Assembly: GCF_035593345.1 (NCBI RefSeq)
Contig: NZ_CP141606.1
Span: 3,472,001-3,536,000 of the forward strand
Direction: 5' to 3'
Source of the DNA: Lelliottia sp. JS-SCA-14
GTDB lineage: Bacteria > Pseudomonadota > Gammaproteobacteria > Enterobacterales > Enterobacteriaceae
Length of the DNA stretch: 64,000 bases
Shown here: piece by piece, positions 30,132-38,927 of the stretch
Numbering within the stretch: position 1 is the stretch's first letter
How the letters are laid out: each line of letters starts with the position of its first letter
Notes under the pieces: generated by a model
What the model was told of the DNA's origin: nothing
The model's input: the letters and a program-made list of their open reading frames with translations, nothing else
The model's database searches: none
Position numbers and translations under genes: made by a program

Positions 30132-30164
30132 AAACCCCACACGTAGCCAGGCCACGGTGGGGTT
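30132..30164 (-). terminator. Terminator-like hairpin inside the isc operon
   Basis: AAACCCCAC / GTGGGGTTT stem, 9 bp, on the minus strand, followed by GTTCT, between iscA and hscB. The loop itself is partly paired. It could give partial termination or protect the iscRSUA transcript end. Confidence 0.6.
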
Positions 30165-30179
30165 TCGGTTAACGCGCAG

Positions 30180-30503
30180 TTAAACGTGGAAGCTTTCGCC
30201 GCAACCGCACTCGTCTTTTACGTTCGGATTGGTGAATTTAAAGCCTTCGTTCAGGCCTTCTTTCACAAAATCCAGCTGAGTGCCGTTGAGAAATTGCAGG
30301 CTCTTGCCATCGACTACTACCTTCACGCCTTTGTCTTCAAACACGGTGTCATCCGTCGCCGGTTCGTCAACAAACTCCAGTACATAAGCCATACCGGAAC
30401 AGCCGGAGGTACGTACGCCCAGTCGCAGGCCAAAGCCTTTACCACGGTTCGCCAGAAAGGCGCTTACTCGCGCGGCAGCGCTGTCGCTAAGGGTAATCGA
30501 CAT
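30180..30503 (-). CDS. iscA: Iron-sulfur carrier IscA
   Basis: A-type carrier protein delivering clusters, mainly for [4Fe-4S] proteins. The 107-residue protein has the three conserved Cys: one in [10 protein letters not shown] (Cys35) and two in DECGCGESF (Cys99 and Cys101). The ATG at 30503 ([10 protein letters not shown]) was chosen over a TTG two codons upstream. It lies 13 bases after iscU. Confidence 0.96.
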   Translation of the reverse strand: MSITLSDSAAARVSAFLANRGKGFGLRLGVRTSGCSGMAYVLEFVDEPATDDTVFEDKGVKVVVDGKSLQFLNGTQLDFVKEGLNEGFKFTNPNVKDECGCGESFHV

Positions 30504-30516
30504 ACTCAAACCTCAA

Positions 30517-30903
30517 TTATTTTGCTTCACGTTTGCTTTTATAGTCCGCAATGGCGGCTTTGATCGCGTCTTCTGCCAGGATAGAGCAGTGAATTTTCAC
30601 CGGTGGCAGTTCGAGTTCGTCAGCAATATCAGTGTTTTTAATTGCCTGTGCTTCGTCCAGAGACTTGCCCTTCACCCACTCGGTGACCAGGGAGCTGGAT
30701 GCGATCGCAGAACCGCAGCCGTAAGTCTTGAAACGTGCGTCTTCAATGATACCTTCATTGTTGACTTTAATCTGCAACTTCATCACGTCGCCACAGGCCG
30801 GTGCGCCGACCATGCCGCTACCAACGCTTTCGTCGCTGTTGTCGAAAGAGCCAACGTTGCGTGGGTTCTCGTAATGATCAATAACTTTTTCGCTGTAAGC
30901 CAT
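30517..30903 (-). CDS. iscU: Fe-S cluster assembly scaffold IscU
   Basis: Scaffold on which IscS-derived sulfur and iron form new clusters. The 128-residue protein has Cys37 (GAPACGDVMK), Cys63 (YGCGSAIASS) and Cys106 (KIHCSILAEDA), and the HscA recognition motif LPPVK. A longer reading frame extends 14 codons upstream, but MAYSEKVIDHYENPRNVG is the invariant start and has a Shine-Dalgarno AGGAGAAT. Confidence 0.97.
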   Translation of the reverse strand: MAYSEKVIDHYENPRNVGSFDNSDESVGSGMVGAPACGDVMKLQIKVNNEGIIEDARFKTYGCGSAIASSSLVTEWVKGKSLDEAQAIKNTDIADELELPPVKIHCSILAEDAIKAAIADYKSKREAK

Positions 30904-30925
30904 GTTGAATTCTCCTTCGTACCGA

Positions 30926-32140
30926 TTAGTGATGTGACCATTCAATGCTGTTCAGATCCACGCCCTGTTTGAACATTTCCCACAATGGAGAAAGGTCACG
31001 CAGACGGCCGATGGAGTTACGAACCAGCTTGATGGTGTAGTCAATCTCTTCTTCGGTAGTGAAGCGACCTAAAGAGAAACGGATAGAACTGTGTGCCAGC
31101 TCGTCGGTCATGCCCAGTGCGCGCAGCACGTAGGATGGCTCAAGGCTTGCAGACGTACAGGCAGAACCGGAAGAGACGGCCAGGTCTTTCAGAGCCATAA
31201 TCAGCGATTCGCCTTCAACATAGTTGAAGCTGACGTTGAGGATGTTTGGAGCACCCTGTTCAAGGTCGCCGTTCAGATACACTTCTTCCATATCTTTCAC
31301 GCCGTCCCACAGACGGTTACGCAGCGTGCGCAGACGCGCCATCTCGCTTTCCATCTCTTCTTTTGCAATACGGTAAGCTTCGCCCATGCCGACGATCTGG
31401 TGAACAGGCAGCGTACCGGAACGCATGCCGCGCTCGTGACCGCCGCCGTGCATCTGTGCTTCGATGCGGATACGTGGCTTACGACGAACGTACAGCGCGC
31501 CGATACCTTTCGGGCCATAGATTTTGTGGCCGGAGAAGGACATCAGGTCCACTTTCAGCTGGCTCAGGTCGATAGGCAGTTTGCCCACGCTCTGGGTGGC
31601 ATCTACGTGATAGATGATACCGCGCGCACGGCAGAGTTCGCCGATGGTCGCGATATCCTGCACCACGCCGATTTCGTTATTAACGTGCATGATGGACACC
31701 AGAATGGTGTCGTCGCGCATCGCCGCTTCGAGCTCTTTCAGGTCGATAATACCGTTGCTCTGTGGGGCGAGATAGGTGACCTCAAAACCTTCACGCTCGA
31801 GCTGGCGACAGGTGTCCAGCACGGCTTTGTGTTCGGTTTTGCTGGTGATGATGTGCTTGCCTTTTTTCTGATAGAAGTTGGCCGCACCTTTAATCGCCAG
31901 GTTGTCGGATTCGGTCGCACCGGAGGTGAAAACAATTTCACGCGGGTCGGCGCCAACCAGCTCAGCAATCTGATTACGGGCGATATCAACCGCCTCTTCA
32001 GCATGCCAGCCAAAACGGTGTGAACGGGAAGCTGGGTTACCAAAGTTTCCGTCCAGGGTCAGACACTGCATCATTTTCTCGGCAACACGCGGGTCCACCG
32101 GCGTGGTTGCGGAGTAATCGAGATAGATCGGTAATTTCAT
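30926..32140 (-). CDS. iscS: Cysteine desulfurase IscS
   Basis: PLP enzyme converting cysteine to alanine and an enzyme-bound persulfide, the sulfur source for Fe-S clusters and tRNA thiolation. The 404-residue length equals E. coli IscS. The PLP Lys lies in [11 protein letters not shown] (Lys206) and the persulfide Cys in [14 protein letters not shown] (Cys328). The ATG at 32140 gives [16 protein letters not shown]; seven upstream codons in frame were left out. It is separated from iscR by 120 bases that contain a GC-rich stem-loop. Confidence 0.97.
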   Translation of the reverse strand: MKLPIYLDYSATTPVDPRVAEKMMQCLTLDGNFGNPASRSHRFGWHAEEAVDIARNQIAELVGADPREIVFTSGATESDNLAIKGAANFYQKKGKHIITSKTEHKAVLDTCRQLEREGFEVTYLAPQSNGIIDLKELEAAMRDDTILVSIMHVNNEIGVVQDIATIGELCRARGIIYHVDATQSVGKLPIDLSQLKVDLMSFSGHKIYGPKGIGALYVRRKPRIRIEAQMHGGGHERGMRSGTLPVHQIVGMGEAYRIAKEEMESEMARLRTLRNRLWDGVKDMEEVYLNGDLEQGAPNILNVSFNYVEGESLIMALKDLAVSSGSACTSASLEPSYVLRALGMTDELAHSSIRFSLGRFTTEEEIDYTIKLVRNSIGRLRDLSPLWEMFKQGVDLNSIEWSHH

Positions 32141-32212
32141 TGTTCTATAAACTCCGTACATCGCTCTAATGCAAGGAATCAGGCTAACCGGCTGGATGTA
32201 CGACCGAGTAGA

Positions 32213-32232
32213 CGGGGCGAGCTAACGCCCCG
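32213..32232 (-). other. Stem-loop in the iscR-iscS leader
   Basis: CGGGGC / GCCCCG with an 8-base loop (GAGCTAAC) just past the iscR stop. In E. coli the iscR-iscS spacer is where the small RNA RyhB acts, and structure near iscR's end protects the iscR fragment. The same role here is inference. Confidence 0.5.
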
Positions 32233-32260
32233 GCCTGATTCGAAAAATCTTATCGTTTTT

Positions 32261-32752
32261 TTAAGCGCGTAACTTAACGTCGATCGCGTCTTGTCCGCGG
32301 GTGCTGCGTTGTGATTCATGGCTGTGCTGGCGGCCAGATACATCCAGAACTTCCTGGTTATTCACCAGTTCACCGAGGGTGATGTTGTTCAGGAAGCCGG
32401 TCAGACGGTCGCTCAGATCGCGCCACAGCGCGTGGGTCAGGCATTTATCGCCGCCCTGACAGCCGCCTTTGCCCTGGCAACGGGTCGCATCTACCGACTC
32501 ATCAACAGCGCTAATAACTTCGCCCACTGCAATACTGCCCGCGTCTTTACCCAGCAGATAGCCGCCGCCTGGGCCGCGCACGCTGGAAACCAATCCGTTT
32601 TTACGCAATCTGGAGAACAGCTGTTCCAGATAAGAGAGGGAAATTCCCTGACGTTCAGAAATATCAGCCAACGGAACCGGGCCCGATTCAGAGTTGAGCG
32701 CAACGTCCAGCATCGCGGTCACAGCATAACGCCCTTTAGATGTCAGTCTCAT
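32261..32752 (-). CDS. iscR: Fe-S cluster-sensing regulator IscR
   Basis: Rrf2-family regulator that senses cluster status and represses the isc operon when holding a [2Fe-2S] cluster. The 163-residue protein has an N-terminal winged helix (residues 1-65, [18 protein letters not shown]). The cluster ligands are Cys92, Cys98, Cys104 and His107 in [20 protein letters not shown]. It is first in the isc operon and two type-1 IscR boxes precede it. Confidence 0.97.
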   Translation of the reverse strand: MRLTSKGRYAVTAMLDVALNSESGPVPLADISERQGISLSYLEQLFSRLRKNGLVSSVRGPGGGYLLGKDAGSIAVGEVISAVDESVDATRCQGKGGCQGGDKCLTHALWRDLSDRLTGFLNNITLGELVNNQEVLDVSGRQHSHESQRSTRGQDAIDVKLRA

Positions 32753-32835
32753 GTCTTACTTAACCTCAAACTCGCCCCTGCCCGGGGTTTTTTATTGTAA
32801 AATGGGGGGTATTGCATAGCAGGGCCAAGTCTGAC

Positions 32836-32860
32836 ATTCCCGACTAAATTGGTCAACTAT
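32836..32860 (-). promoter_or_regulatory. IscR box, promoter-proximal
   Basis: Minus strand ATAGTTGACCAATTTAGTCG followed by GGAAT, matching the type-1 consensus ATASYYGACTRWWWYAGTCR... It overlaps the expected -35 region of the iscR promoter. Confidence 0.8.
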
Positions 32861-32861
32861 T

Positions 32862-32885
32862 TACTTGACTGTTTTAGTCAGGTAT
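32862..32885 (-). promoter_or_regulatory. IscR box, distal
   Basis: Minus strand ATACCTGACTAAAACAGTCA followed by AGTA, an almost perfect type-1 IscR palindrome immediately upstream of the first box, as in E. coli. Confidence 0.82.
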
Positions 32886-32910
32886 TTAGCCATATGTGCG
32901 CTCAAAGCCT

Positions 32911-32942
32911 TGCCGGGTGGCGCTTCGCTTACCCGGCCTACA
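32911..32942. repeat. Single REP element
   Basis: TGCCGGGTGGCGCTTCGCTT then ACCCGGCCTA, a palindromic REP unit like the first unit at 2138. It lies between the end of trmJ and the iscR promoter. Confidence 0.8.
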
Positions 32943-32954
32943 AAATCGTGCGCA

Positions 32955-33689
32955 CTACTCTTTATTCTTCTGCTCAATAATCGACGCCAGCATCCCGCGC
33001 AAAATGTTCAGTTCCTGCGTTTCCGGGCGAGCGCGGGTAAACAGACGGCGCAGCTTGTTCATCACCTGACCTGGGTGCGACGCGCGGATAAAACCGGTGG
33101 TCAACAGCGTTTGTTCCAGATGACCGTAGAAACGCTCCAGATCGTCCACCAGCGGATACGCGGCCTCTTCTTCCTGCTCGGCGCTGACGCCTTTTTCCTG
33201 GGTTGCCAGCCACGCCATACGTACTTCATAGGCGATAACCTGCACCGCCATCGCCAGGTTCAGGGAGCTGTATTCCGGGTTTGCGGCAATCGCCACGTGA
33301 TAATGACACTTCTGCAGTTCGTCGTTGGTCAGGCCGACGCGCTCACGGCCAAACACCAGAGCGATAGGCGCCTGCTGTGCTTCGGCGACGCTTTTCAGGC
33401 CGCATTCGCGCGGATCGAGCATCGGCCACGGCAACGTGCGTGAACGCGCGCTGGTACCAACAACCAGGCTACAGCCCGCCAGCGCTTCGTCGAGGGTATC
33501 AACGATCTGCGCGTTGCCGATCACGTCACTCGCGCCTGCTGCCAGGGCGATGGCCTGAGAATCTGGTTTCACCAGCGGATTGACCAGCCACAGATTGGTT
33601 AAACCCATGGTTTTCATAGCGCGGGCGACAGAGCCCATATTGCCGGTGTGCGATGTTTCGACCAGTACGATTCGGATGTTTTGCAGCAT
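32955..33689 (-). CDS. trmJ: tRNA (cytidine/uridine-2'-O)-methyltransferase TrmJ
   Basis: SPOUT-family methyltransferase that modifies the ribose at position 32 of several tRNAs using S-adenosylmethionine. The 244-residue protein has the N-terminal SPOUT fold with [20 protein letters not shown] and the knot motifs [14 protein letters not shown] and [16 protein letters not shown] helical C-terminal extension follows. It is divergent from suhB as in E. coli. Confidence 0.95.
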   Translation of the reverse strand: MLQNIRIVLVETSHTGNMGSVARAMKTMGLTNLWLVNPLVKPDSQAIALAAGASDVIGNAQIVDTLDEALAGCSLVVGTSARSRTLPWPMLDPRECGLKSVAEAQQAPIALVFGRERVGLTNDELQKCHYHVAIAANPEYSSLNLAMAVQVIAYEVRMAWLATQEKGVSAEQEEEAAYPLVDDLERFYGHLEQTLLTTGFIRASHPGQVMNKLRRLFTRARPETQELNILRGMLASIIEQKNKE

Positions 33690-33824
33690 AATGAGTTTTT
33701 CGAAAGCCAGTGTCTGAAGAATATTCGGTCATATTATCATAAACGAGAGACATGATCCGAACTCGCTGCTATACTCTGGGCCGTTTTCGTTTCCCTGTTC
33801 TTTAACATCCAGTGAGAGTAACCG

Positions 33825-34631
33825 ATGCAACATCCTATGTTGACCATCGCCGTGCGCGCAGCGCGCAAGGCGGGTAATGTAATTGCCAAACACTACGAAA
33901 CACCAGATTCTGTAGAAACCAGCCAGAAAGGCAGCAATGACTTTGTGACTAACGTCGATAAAGCCGCAGAAGCGATTATTGTCGAAACCATTCGCAAATC
34001 TTACCCGCAGCACACCATCATCGCTGAAGAAGGCGGTGAAATGACAGGCGAAGATCAGGATGTTCAATGGGTAATCGATCCACTGGATGGCACCACCAAC
34101 TTCGTTAAACGCCTCCCACATTTCTCTGTTTCTATCGCTGTACGCATCAAAGGCCGTACTGAAGTGGCCGTTGTTTACGATCCAATGCGTAACGAACTGT
34201 TCACCGCAACCCGTGGTCAGGGCGCACAGCTGAACGGCTACCGTCTGCGCGGCAGCAACTCTCGCGATCTGGATGGCACTATTCTGGCGACCGGTTTCCC
34301 GTTCAAAGCCAAACAACACGCTCAGACCTACATGAAGATCCTCGGCAAGCTCTACACCGAATGCGCGGATTTCCGTCGCACCGGTTCTGCTGCGCTGGAT
34401 CTGGCTTACGTTGCCGCGGGCCGCGTTGACGGTTACTTCGAAATCGCGCTGAAGCCGTGGGATTTTGCAGCAGGCGAACTGATTGCCCGTGAAGCAGGCG
34501 CCCTGGTGTGTGATTTCACCGGCGGTCATAACTACATGATGAGCGGTAACATTGTTGCCGGTAACCCGCGTGTCGTGAAAGCGATGCTGGCGAACATGCG
34601 TGACGAACTGAGTGAAGCGCTGAAGCGTTAA
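33825..34631 (+). CDS. suhB: Inositol-1-monophosphatase / Nus factor SuhB
   Basis: Mg2+-dependent inositol monophosphatase that in E. coli also joins the rRNA antitermination complex with NusA. The 268-residue protein shows the metal-binding motifs EEGGE, DPLDGTTNFV and the C-terminal EIALKPWDFAAGELIAREAG. A -10-like TATACT at 33770-33775 lies about 50 bases upstream of the ATG. It is divergent from trmJ. Confidence 0.96.
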   Translation: MQHPMLTIAVRAARKAGNVIAKHYETPDSVETSQKGSNDFVTNVDKAAEAIIVETIRKSYPQHTIIAEEGGEMTGEDQDVQWVIDPLDGTTNFVKRLPHFSVSIAVRIKGRTEVAVVYDPMRNELFTATRGQGAQLNGYRLRGSNSRDLDGTILATGFPFKAKQHAQTYMKILGKLYTECADFRRTGSAALDLAYVAAGRVDGYFEIALKPWDFAAGELIAREAGALVCDFTGGHNYMMSGNIVAGNPRVVKAMLANMRDELSEALKR

Positions 34632-34643
34632 TTCCTTTCGGTT

Positions 34644-34692
34644 CCCTCTCCCTGTGGGAGAGGGTTAGGGTGAGGGCATCAGCGCTCACCCT
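34644..34692. repeat. Short palindromic repeat pair after suhB
   Basis: CCCTCTCCC TGT GGGAGAGGG hairpin at 34644-34664, then GGGTGAG...CTCACCC at about 34668-34692. It lies between convergent suhB and the NicO gene and probably serves as a bidirectional transcript end. A related but degenerate copy lies at 55452-55490. Confidence 0.65.
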
Positions 34693-34699
34693 ACTAAAA

Positions 34700-35680
34700 T
34701 TAAAACGGTCGTATCCCCCGCCCCACCGGCACCGCGCTGATCCACATCGTCACCGCCGCCACCAGTAAAATTACCCCGCCCGCTAATGCCAGCGTCGTCC
34801 AGCCCACCTGCCGCCACAGTACCGGCGTTTTGTTGCCGCTCAGTTTTACCGCCAGCTGGCGAAAACTGTGGACCAGCAAGGCCAGCGACGTAATCGTCAG
34901 CGACGTCCCCGCCGCCATCGCCAGCGCGGAGATCACGCCCCAGCTAAACACCCCAATCACCTTACTGAACAACAGCACCATGATCGCCCCGGAACAGGGC
35001 CGCATCCCCATCGACAGGATAATCACCAGCCGCGCGCGCCAGTCGTCCCCGCTTTGCAGCTGCTCCTGCGTCGGCAAATGCTGATGCCCGCAGCCACAGT
35101 GTGCATCGTGAACATGATGCGGCGTAAACGCTTTGAATTTGGGTTTCTGCAGCAAGGCCCGCAGTTTTTTGACCGCTCGCCAACAGAGCAACAGCCCCAG
35201 CACACCCACCAGGGCATAGCTGCCCTTTTCCAGCCAGAAGCTGCTCATGTGCAGCTGGCGAGCCGGGAGTTGCAGCACCGTCAGCACCACAACCACCAGC
35301 GCAATCGCCACCAGCCCCTGCAATAAAGAAGAGGCGAGCGTCAGGCCAATACTCGATTTGAGCTTTGAAGGATGGGTTGCAAGCCAGGTGGTGATCACAA
35401 TTTTTCCGTGGCCCGGCCCCAGGGCGTGCAGCACGCCGTAGAGAAAACTGAAGATCAGCAGCGAGCCACCCGCTTTTGTCGGATTCTCCGCCACCGACTT
35501 GAGCAGCCCGCTCATCTGCTGATTAACCTCGCGCTGCCAGATGATGCTTTTCATCATCACCTGCGGCCACGCCTGCCAGAGCCACAATGCGCCAACGGCG
35601 GCCAGAATCAGAAAAAGGAATAGCGGCCAGAGATGCAGCCAGCGGCGTTTTTTACTGAGTGAGGAGACAATCACTGACAT
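34700..35680 (-). CDS. NicO-family metal transporter (ZevB / RcnA-like)
   Basis: A 326-residue polytopic inner-membrane protein of the nickel/cobalt (NicO, HoxN/RcnA-like) family. The family signature HALGPGHGKIVITTWL is present near residue 85. A His-rich metal-binding loop (HHVHDAHCGCGHQH, about residues 190-205) and a second signature GMRPCSGAIMVLLFS follow. Its start overlaps the preceding DUF1007 gene by 10 bases. In Haemophilus the same pairing, ZevA (DUF1007) and ZevB (NicO), is needed for zinc uptake, so zinc is a plausible substrate; nickel or cobalt cannot be excluded. E. coli K-12 has yfhR at this place instead. Confidence 0.82.
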   Translation of the reverse strand: MSVIVSSLSKKRRWLHLWPLFLFLILAAVGALWLWQAWPQVMMKSIIWQREVNQQMSGLLKSVAENPTKAGGSLLIFSFLYGVLHALGPGHGKIVITTWLATHPSKLKSSIGLTLASSLLQGLVAIALVVVVLTVLQLPARQLHMSSFWLEKGSYALVGVLGLLLCWRAVKKLRALLQKPKFKAFTPHHVHDAHCGCGHQHLPTQEQLQSGDDWRARLVIILSMGMRPCSGAIMVLLFSKVIGVFSWGVISALAMAAGTSLTITSLALLVHSFRQLAVKLSGNKTPVLWRQVGWTTLALAGGVILLVAAVTMWISAVPVGRGIRPF

Positions 35681-36309
35681 TGCACGGTCACCTGCTGCGC
35701 AAACTGTTTACCCAAATCCATATCCTCCGGCGGCGCGTCGGCTTTATCGAGGGACAGCGCAAAATTCATCGTCTCTTCGCTCGGCGTTGGCGTATGGACC
35801 GCAATTTTGCAGCGCTTTTGCAGCGCGGCGGGAAGGGTCGCGTCTTTGTCCTCGGCATAGCTCATGTCGACGTAGTAGCTCGGGTCAAAGGTCGAAAACG
35901 TGTATTTCTGCCCGGCGAGCGGCTGCGGTTCCGCCAGCGGCAGAATAAAGGTTAACACCGCCTGATGACCGTCGCGCTCCATCCCGTAGGTGGTGGGCCG
36001 ATTGAGGAATTTCACTTTCTGGCCGTTGTGCCAGAACTCGGTGAAGTAGTGCTGCCCGAGCACATTCGCCATCACCTCCGCCGCCAGTTTTTTCCAGATC
36101 TCATCGCCCGGTTTCGCATTACCTGCGTCATAGAGCAGATCCGCTGATGTGATTTCATCCATCGTCCAGCGCATTTTCAGCCCGCTGAGATGCGTATCAT
36201 CCGCGACAATTTCCGTCTGCAGGCTGATAAAACTGTGAGGATGCGCGGCAGCGGCAGAAGATAAAACCGCCAAAAATAGCGCCGTCGCGCTGTGTTTAAC
36301 TATTTGCAT
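35671..36309 (-). CDS. DUF1007 periplasmic protein, ZevA-like metal-binding partner
   Basis: A 212-residue protein with a Sec signal ending AAAA before HPHSF, so the mature protein would begin with the His-x-His typical of DUF1007 proteins. It lies directly upstream of, and overlaps by 10 bases, a NicO-family transporter. This genetic pairing resembles zevAB of Haemophilus, where the DUF1007 member is a periplasmic zinc-binding component. It has few Cys (two, near the C-terminal half: KRCKIAV and VQC). Function by analogy only. Confidence 0.8.
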   Translation of the reverse strand: MQIVKHSATALFLAVLSSAAAAHPHSFISLQTEIVADDTHLSGLKMRWTMDEITSADLLYDAGNAKPGDEIWKKLAAEVMANVLGQHYFTEFWHNGQKVKFLNRPTTYGMERDGHQAVLTFILPLAEPQPLAGQKYTFSTFDPSYYVDMSYAEDKDATLPAALQKRCKIAVHTPTPSEETMNFALSLDKADAPPEDMDLGKQFAQQVTVQCQ

Positions 36310-36434
36310 CTATTCCTCACGTCAAAAATTCTGTGATGTTCTCCCGCATTCCTGACGGAAAGACCCGCGGGTGCGCTTTCCTGCGCACATCCTTTAGCTA
36401 TTCTTATCGAATACCCCTACTGGATACCCGACAG

Positions 36435-37712
36435 ATGATGACGACACTCGAAAACCCATCTGTGCTTTCCAGTTCGCAGCGCCGCTGCCAGGTGCTTTTG
36501 ATGCTTTACCTGCCAGGTTTTGCCGTCACCCCGCAAAGCATTATCGATATCAATGGGGTCGACGACGACATCGCACGGCAAGATATAGCCGAGACGCGCG
36601 ATGAGATCCAGCGCTATCACCGGCTGAACATCGTGACGCATCATGACGGCAGCTTCCGAATTGAAGGTACGACGCTCGATCAACGCCTATGCCTGCTGCA
36701 CTGGTTGCGCCGGGCGCTGCGGCTCTGCCCGCATTTTATTAGCCAACAGTTTACCCCGGCGCTTAAAACGGAGCTTAAACAGCTCGGCATCGCGCGCACG
36801 CTGTACGACGACACCAACCTGCGGGCGCTGATCGGTTTCTGTTCGCGCCGCCTGCAGCGCCACTTCGAATGCCGCGACGTGCAGTTTTTGCAGCTCTACC
36901 TGCAATATTGCCTGATCCAGCATCATCTGGGGCAGACGCCGCAGTTTTCCCCTGTACAGCGCCACTGGGCGCATTCGCGCGGTGAATACCTGGCGGCGCA
37001 GGAGATTGTCCGCCACTGGCAGCGCCGCGTGCATCAAAGCCCCCATGCGGATGAGCCGCTGTTTCTGTCGCTGCTGTTTATGATGCTGCGCACCCCCGAT
37101 CCGCTGCGCGATGCCCATCAGCTGGACCAACGCCTGCGCCACGCCATCTCACGCATGATTGGCCGTTTTCGCGGCCAGACGGGCATGCGCTTTAGCGACG
37201 AACAGGGGCTGACGGATCAGCTGTACATCCACCTTTCCCAGGCGCTGGATCGCTCGCTGTTTGGGATTGGCATCGACAACAGCCTGCCGGAAGAGATCGG
37301 TCGCCTGTACCCGCGCCTTATGCGCACCACAAGGGACGTGCTGTTTGAAGTGGAAGCGGAATTCGGGCTGCGTTTTTCTGATGAAGAGATGAGCCTGGTG
37401 GCTGTGATTTTTGGTGCCTGGCTGATGCAGGAGACCGACCTGCATGAGAAGCAGGTCGTGTTACTGACGGGCGATGATAAAGCCTGCGAAGTGCTGATTG
37501 AGGGGCAGCTGCGCGAACTGACGCTGCTGCCGCTGAACATCCGCTATGTGTCGCTTCAGACGTTCCAGAAAGAGGGCGCACCGCGCGAGGCGGCGCTGAT
37601 CATTACCCCTTACGCCACCGCCCTGCCGCTGTTCTCGCCGCCGCTGATCCACGCCGTGGAGACGCTCAACCCGCAGCAGCAGGAACATATTCGCGCCATG
37701 CTGGAATCATAA
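36435..37712 (+). CDS. csiE: Stationary-phase-inducible protein CsiE
   Basis: A 425-residue protein matching E. coli CsiE (426 residues), a sigma-S- and CRP-controlled protein of unknown function that resembles PTS-regulation-domain (PRD) regulators. Conserved stretches include LRRALRLCPHFISQQFTPAL, LYDDTNLRAL, and the PRD-like second half with DEEMSLVAVIFGAWLMQE. No clear DNA-binding domain is obvious. Adjacent ATGs at 36435 and 36438 are both possible; the longer frame from 36333 was rejected because it adds residues not found in the family. Its last codons overlap the 3' end of hcaT by 6 bases, convergently. Confidence 0.9.
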   Translation: MMTTLENPSVLSSSQRRCQVLLMLYLPGFAVTPQSIIDINGVDDDIARQDIAETRDEIQRYHRLNIVTHHDGSFRIEGTTLDQRLCLLHWLRRALRLCPHFISQQFTPALKTELKQLGIARTLYDDTNLRALIGFCSRRLQRHFECRDVQFLQLYLQYCLIQHHLGQTPQFSPVQRHWAHSRGEYLAAQEIVRHWQRRVHQSPHADEPLFLSLLFMMLRTPDPLRDAHQLDQRLRHAISRMIGRFRGQTGMRFSDEQGLTDQLYIHLSQALDRSLFGIGIDNSLPEEIGRLYPRLMRTTRDVLFEVEAEFGLRFSDEEMSLVAVIFGAWLMQETDLHEKQVVLLTGDDKACEVLIEGQLRELTLLPLNIRYVSLQTFQKEGAPREAALIITPYATALPLFSPPLIHAVETLNPQQQEHIRAMLES

Positions 37713-38855
37713 CGCCACGTTTTGCGCTGCCACTTTGGGACGAACCACCAGAGCCGGCAGCGCCACCAGCGCCATTACCCAGAACACGCCGTGGCCGAGA
37801 TGCTGATACAAGAAGCCCGCGAACACCGTCATCACCGCAATACTGCCGCCCATCGCCACCGCCGAATAGACCGCCTGGAGACGAATGACTTCGCTGCCCT
37901 GACGCGCGGCGATATAGCGCATCGCCGCCAGATGGCAGACGGTGAAGGTCCCGCAGTGCAGGATCTGAGCCACAATCAGCCACGGCAACTCGGTGGTCCA
38001 GCCCATGATCCCCCAGCGCAGCACGCCGCACACGGCAGAGAGCAGGAGCAGATCGCGCGCGCCAAAGCGGCGGAACAGCTTTTTACTCAGCGCGAAAATG
38101 ATGACTTCCGCCACCACGCCGAGCGACCATAAATACCCGACCGCCGAGGCGGAATATCCCGCACCCTGCCAGTAAATCGCGCTAAAACCGTAGTAGGCCG
38201 CATGCGCGCCCTGCAACAGACAGACGCAGGCGAGAAAACGCCAGCTCTGCTTAATCAGTGTGCTCCACGCGGCCCAGCCGGTGCTCTCCTGATGGCGGCT
38301 TTCGCCCTGTGGTTTGACCGAGGGTTGCAGCAGCATGCCCAGCAGCATCGAGGCAATGCCCACGCTGAGCAGCGCCAGAATCGCCCGATAGTCATAGAGA
38401 CTGACCAGCTTGCCGACCAGCGCCGAGCCAATCACAAAGGCCACCGATCCCCACAGACGCACGCGCCCGTAGTCCATCGTCACCTGTTTTTGCCAGGTGT
38501 TCGCCAGAGCATCCGTCAGCGGAACCAGCGGCGAGAAGAAGAGGTTAAAGCCGACCATCACCACCATCAGCCAGGCAAACTGCTGGCTGACCCAGAAGCC
38601 CGCGAGGAAGACCAGTGTGAGGAGCGCGAGAATGCGCATGGCTTTTATGAGCAGAGAGGGATCGCTGACGCGCGGCGCAATCAGCAGGCTGCCGAGGAAT
38701 CGCGCCACCAGACCTGCGCCCAGCAGCACGCCGATGGTTTCCGGCGTCAGGCCGATACCTTTGAGCCACACGCTCCAGAAAGGCAGAAAAATACCGTAGC
38801 TAAAGAAGTAGGTAAAATAGCTGAGCGCCAGCCAGCGCGTGGAATGCAAACCCAT
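37707..38855 (-). CDS. hcaT: MFS transporter HcaT (putative 3-phenylpropionate permease)
   Basis: A 382-residue, 12-membrane-segment major facilitator protein. The sequence LHSTRWLALSYFTYFFSYGI then FLPFWSVWLKGIGLTPE is nearly the E. coli HcaT N-terminus, and CVCLLQGAHAAYYGFSAIYW is also conserved. In E. coli the neighbouring hcaREFCBD genes oxidise phenylpropionate, but here those genes are absent and a galactoside locus follows. So the transporter is an orphan and its substrate is uncertain. The ATG at 38855 was chosen; 18 further codons are in frame upstream. Confidence 0.9.
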   Translation of the reverse strand: MGLHSTRWLALSYFTYFFSYGIFLPFWSVWLKGIGLTPETIGVLLGAGLVARFLGSLLIAPRVSDPSLLIKAMRILALLTLVFLAGFWVSQQFAWLMVVMVGFNLFFSPLVPLTDALANTWQKQVTMDYGRVRLWGSVAFVIGSALVGKLVSLYDYRAILALLSVGIASMLLGMLLQPSVKPQGESRHQESTGWAAWSTLIKQSWRFLACVCLLQGAHAAYYGFSAIYWQGAGYSASAVGYLWSLGVVAEVIIFALSKKLFRRFGARDLLLLSAVCGVLRWGIMGWTTELPWLIVAQILHCGTFTVCHLAAMRYIAARQGSEVIRLQAVYSAVAMGGSIAVMTVFAGFLYQHLGHGVFWVMALVALPALVVRPKVAAQNVAL

Positions 38856-38927
38856 GAATCCCTCCCGTTTTGGAGGCGCTAGTCTGGCGCTAAAAAGGGG
38901 CTGGCGCAAGCAGCTATTAACAGCCGA

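Noticed and set aside
36333..36434. Upstream extension of csiE by 34 codons
   Set aside because: The added residues do not match CsiE proteins, and the region is better read as the csiE promoter and leader.
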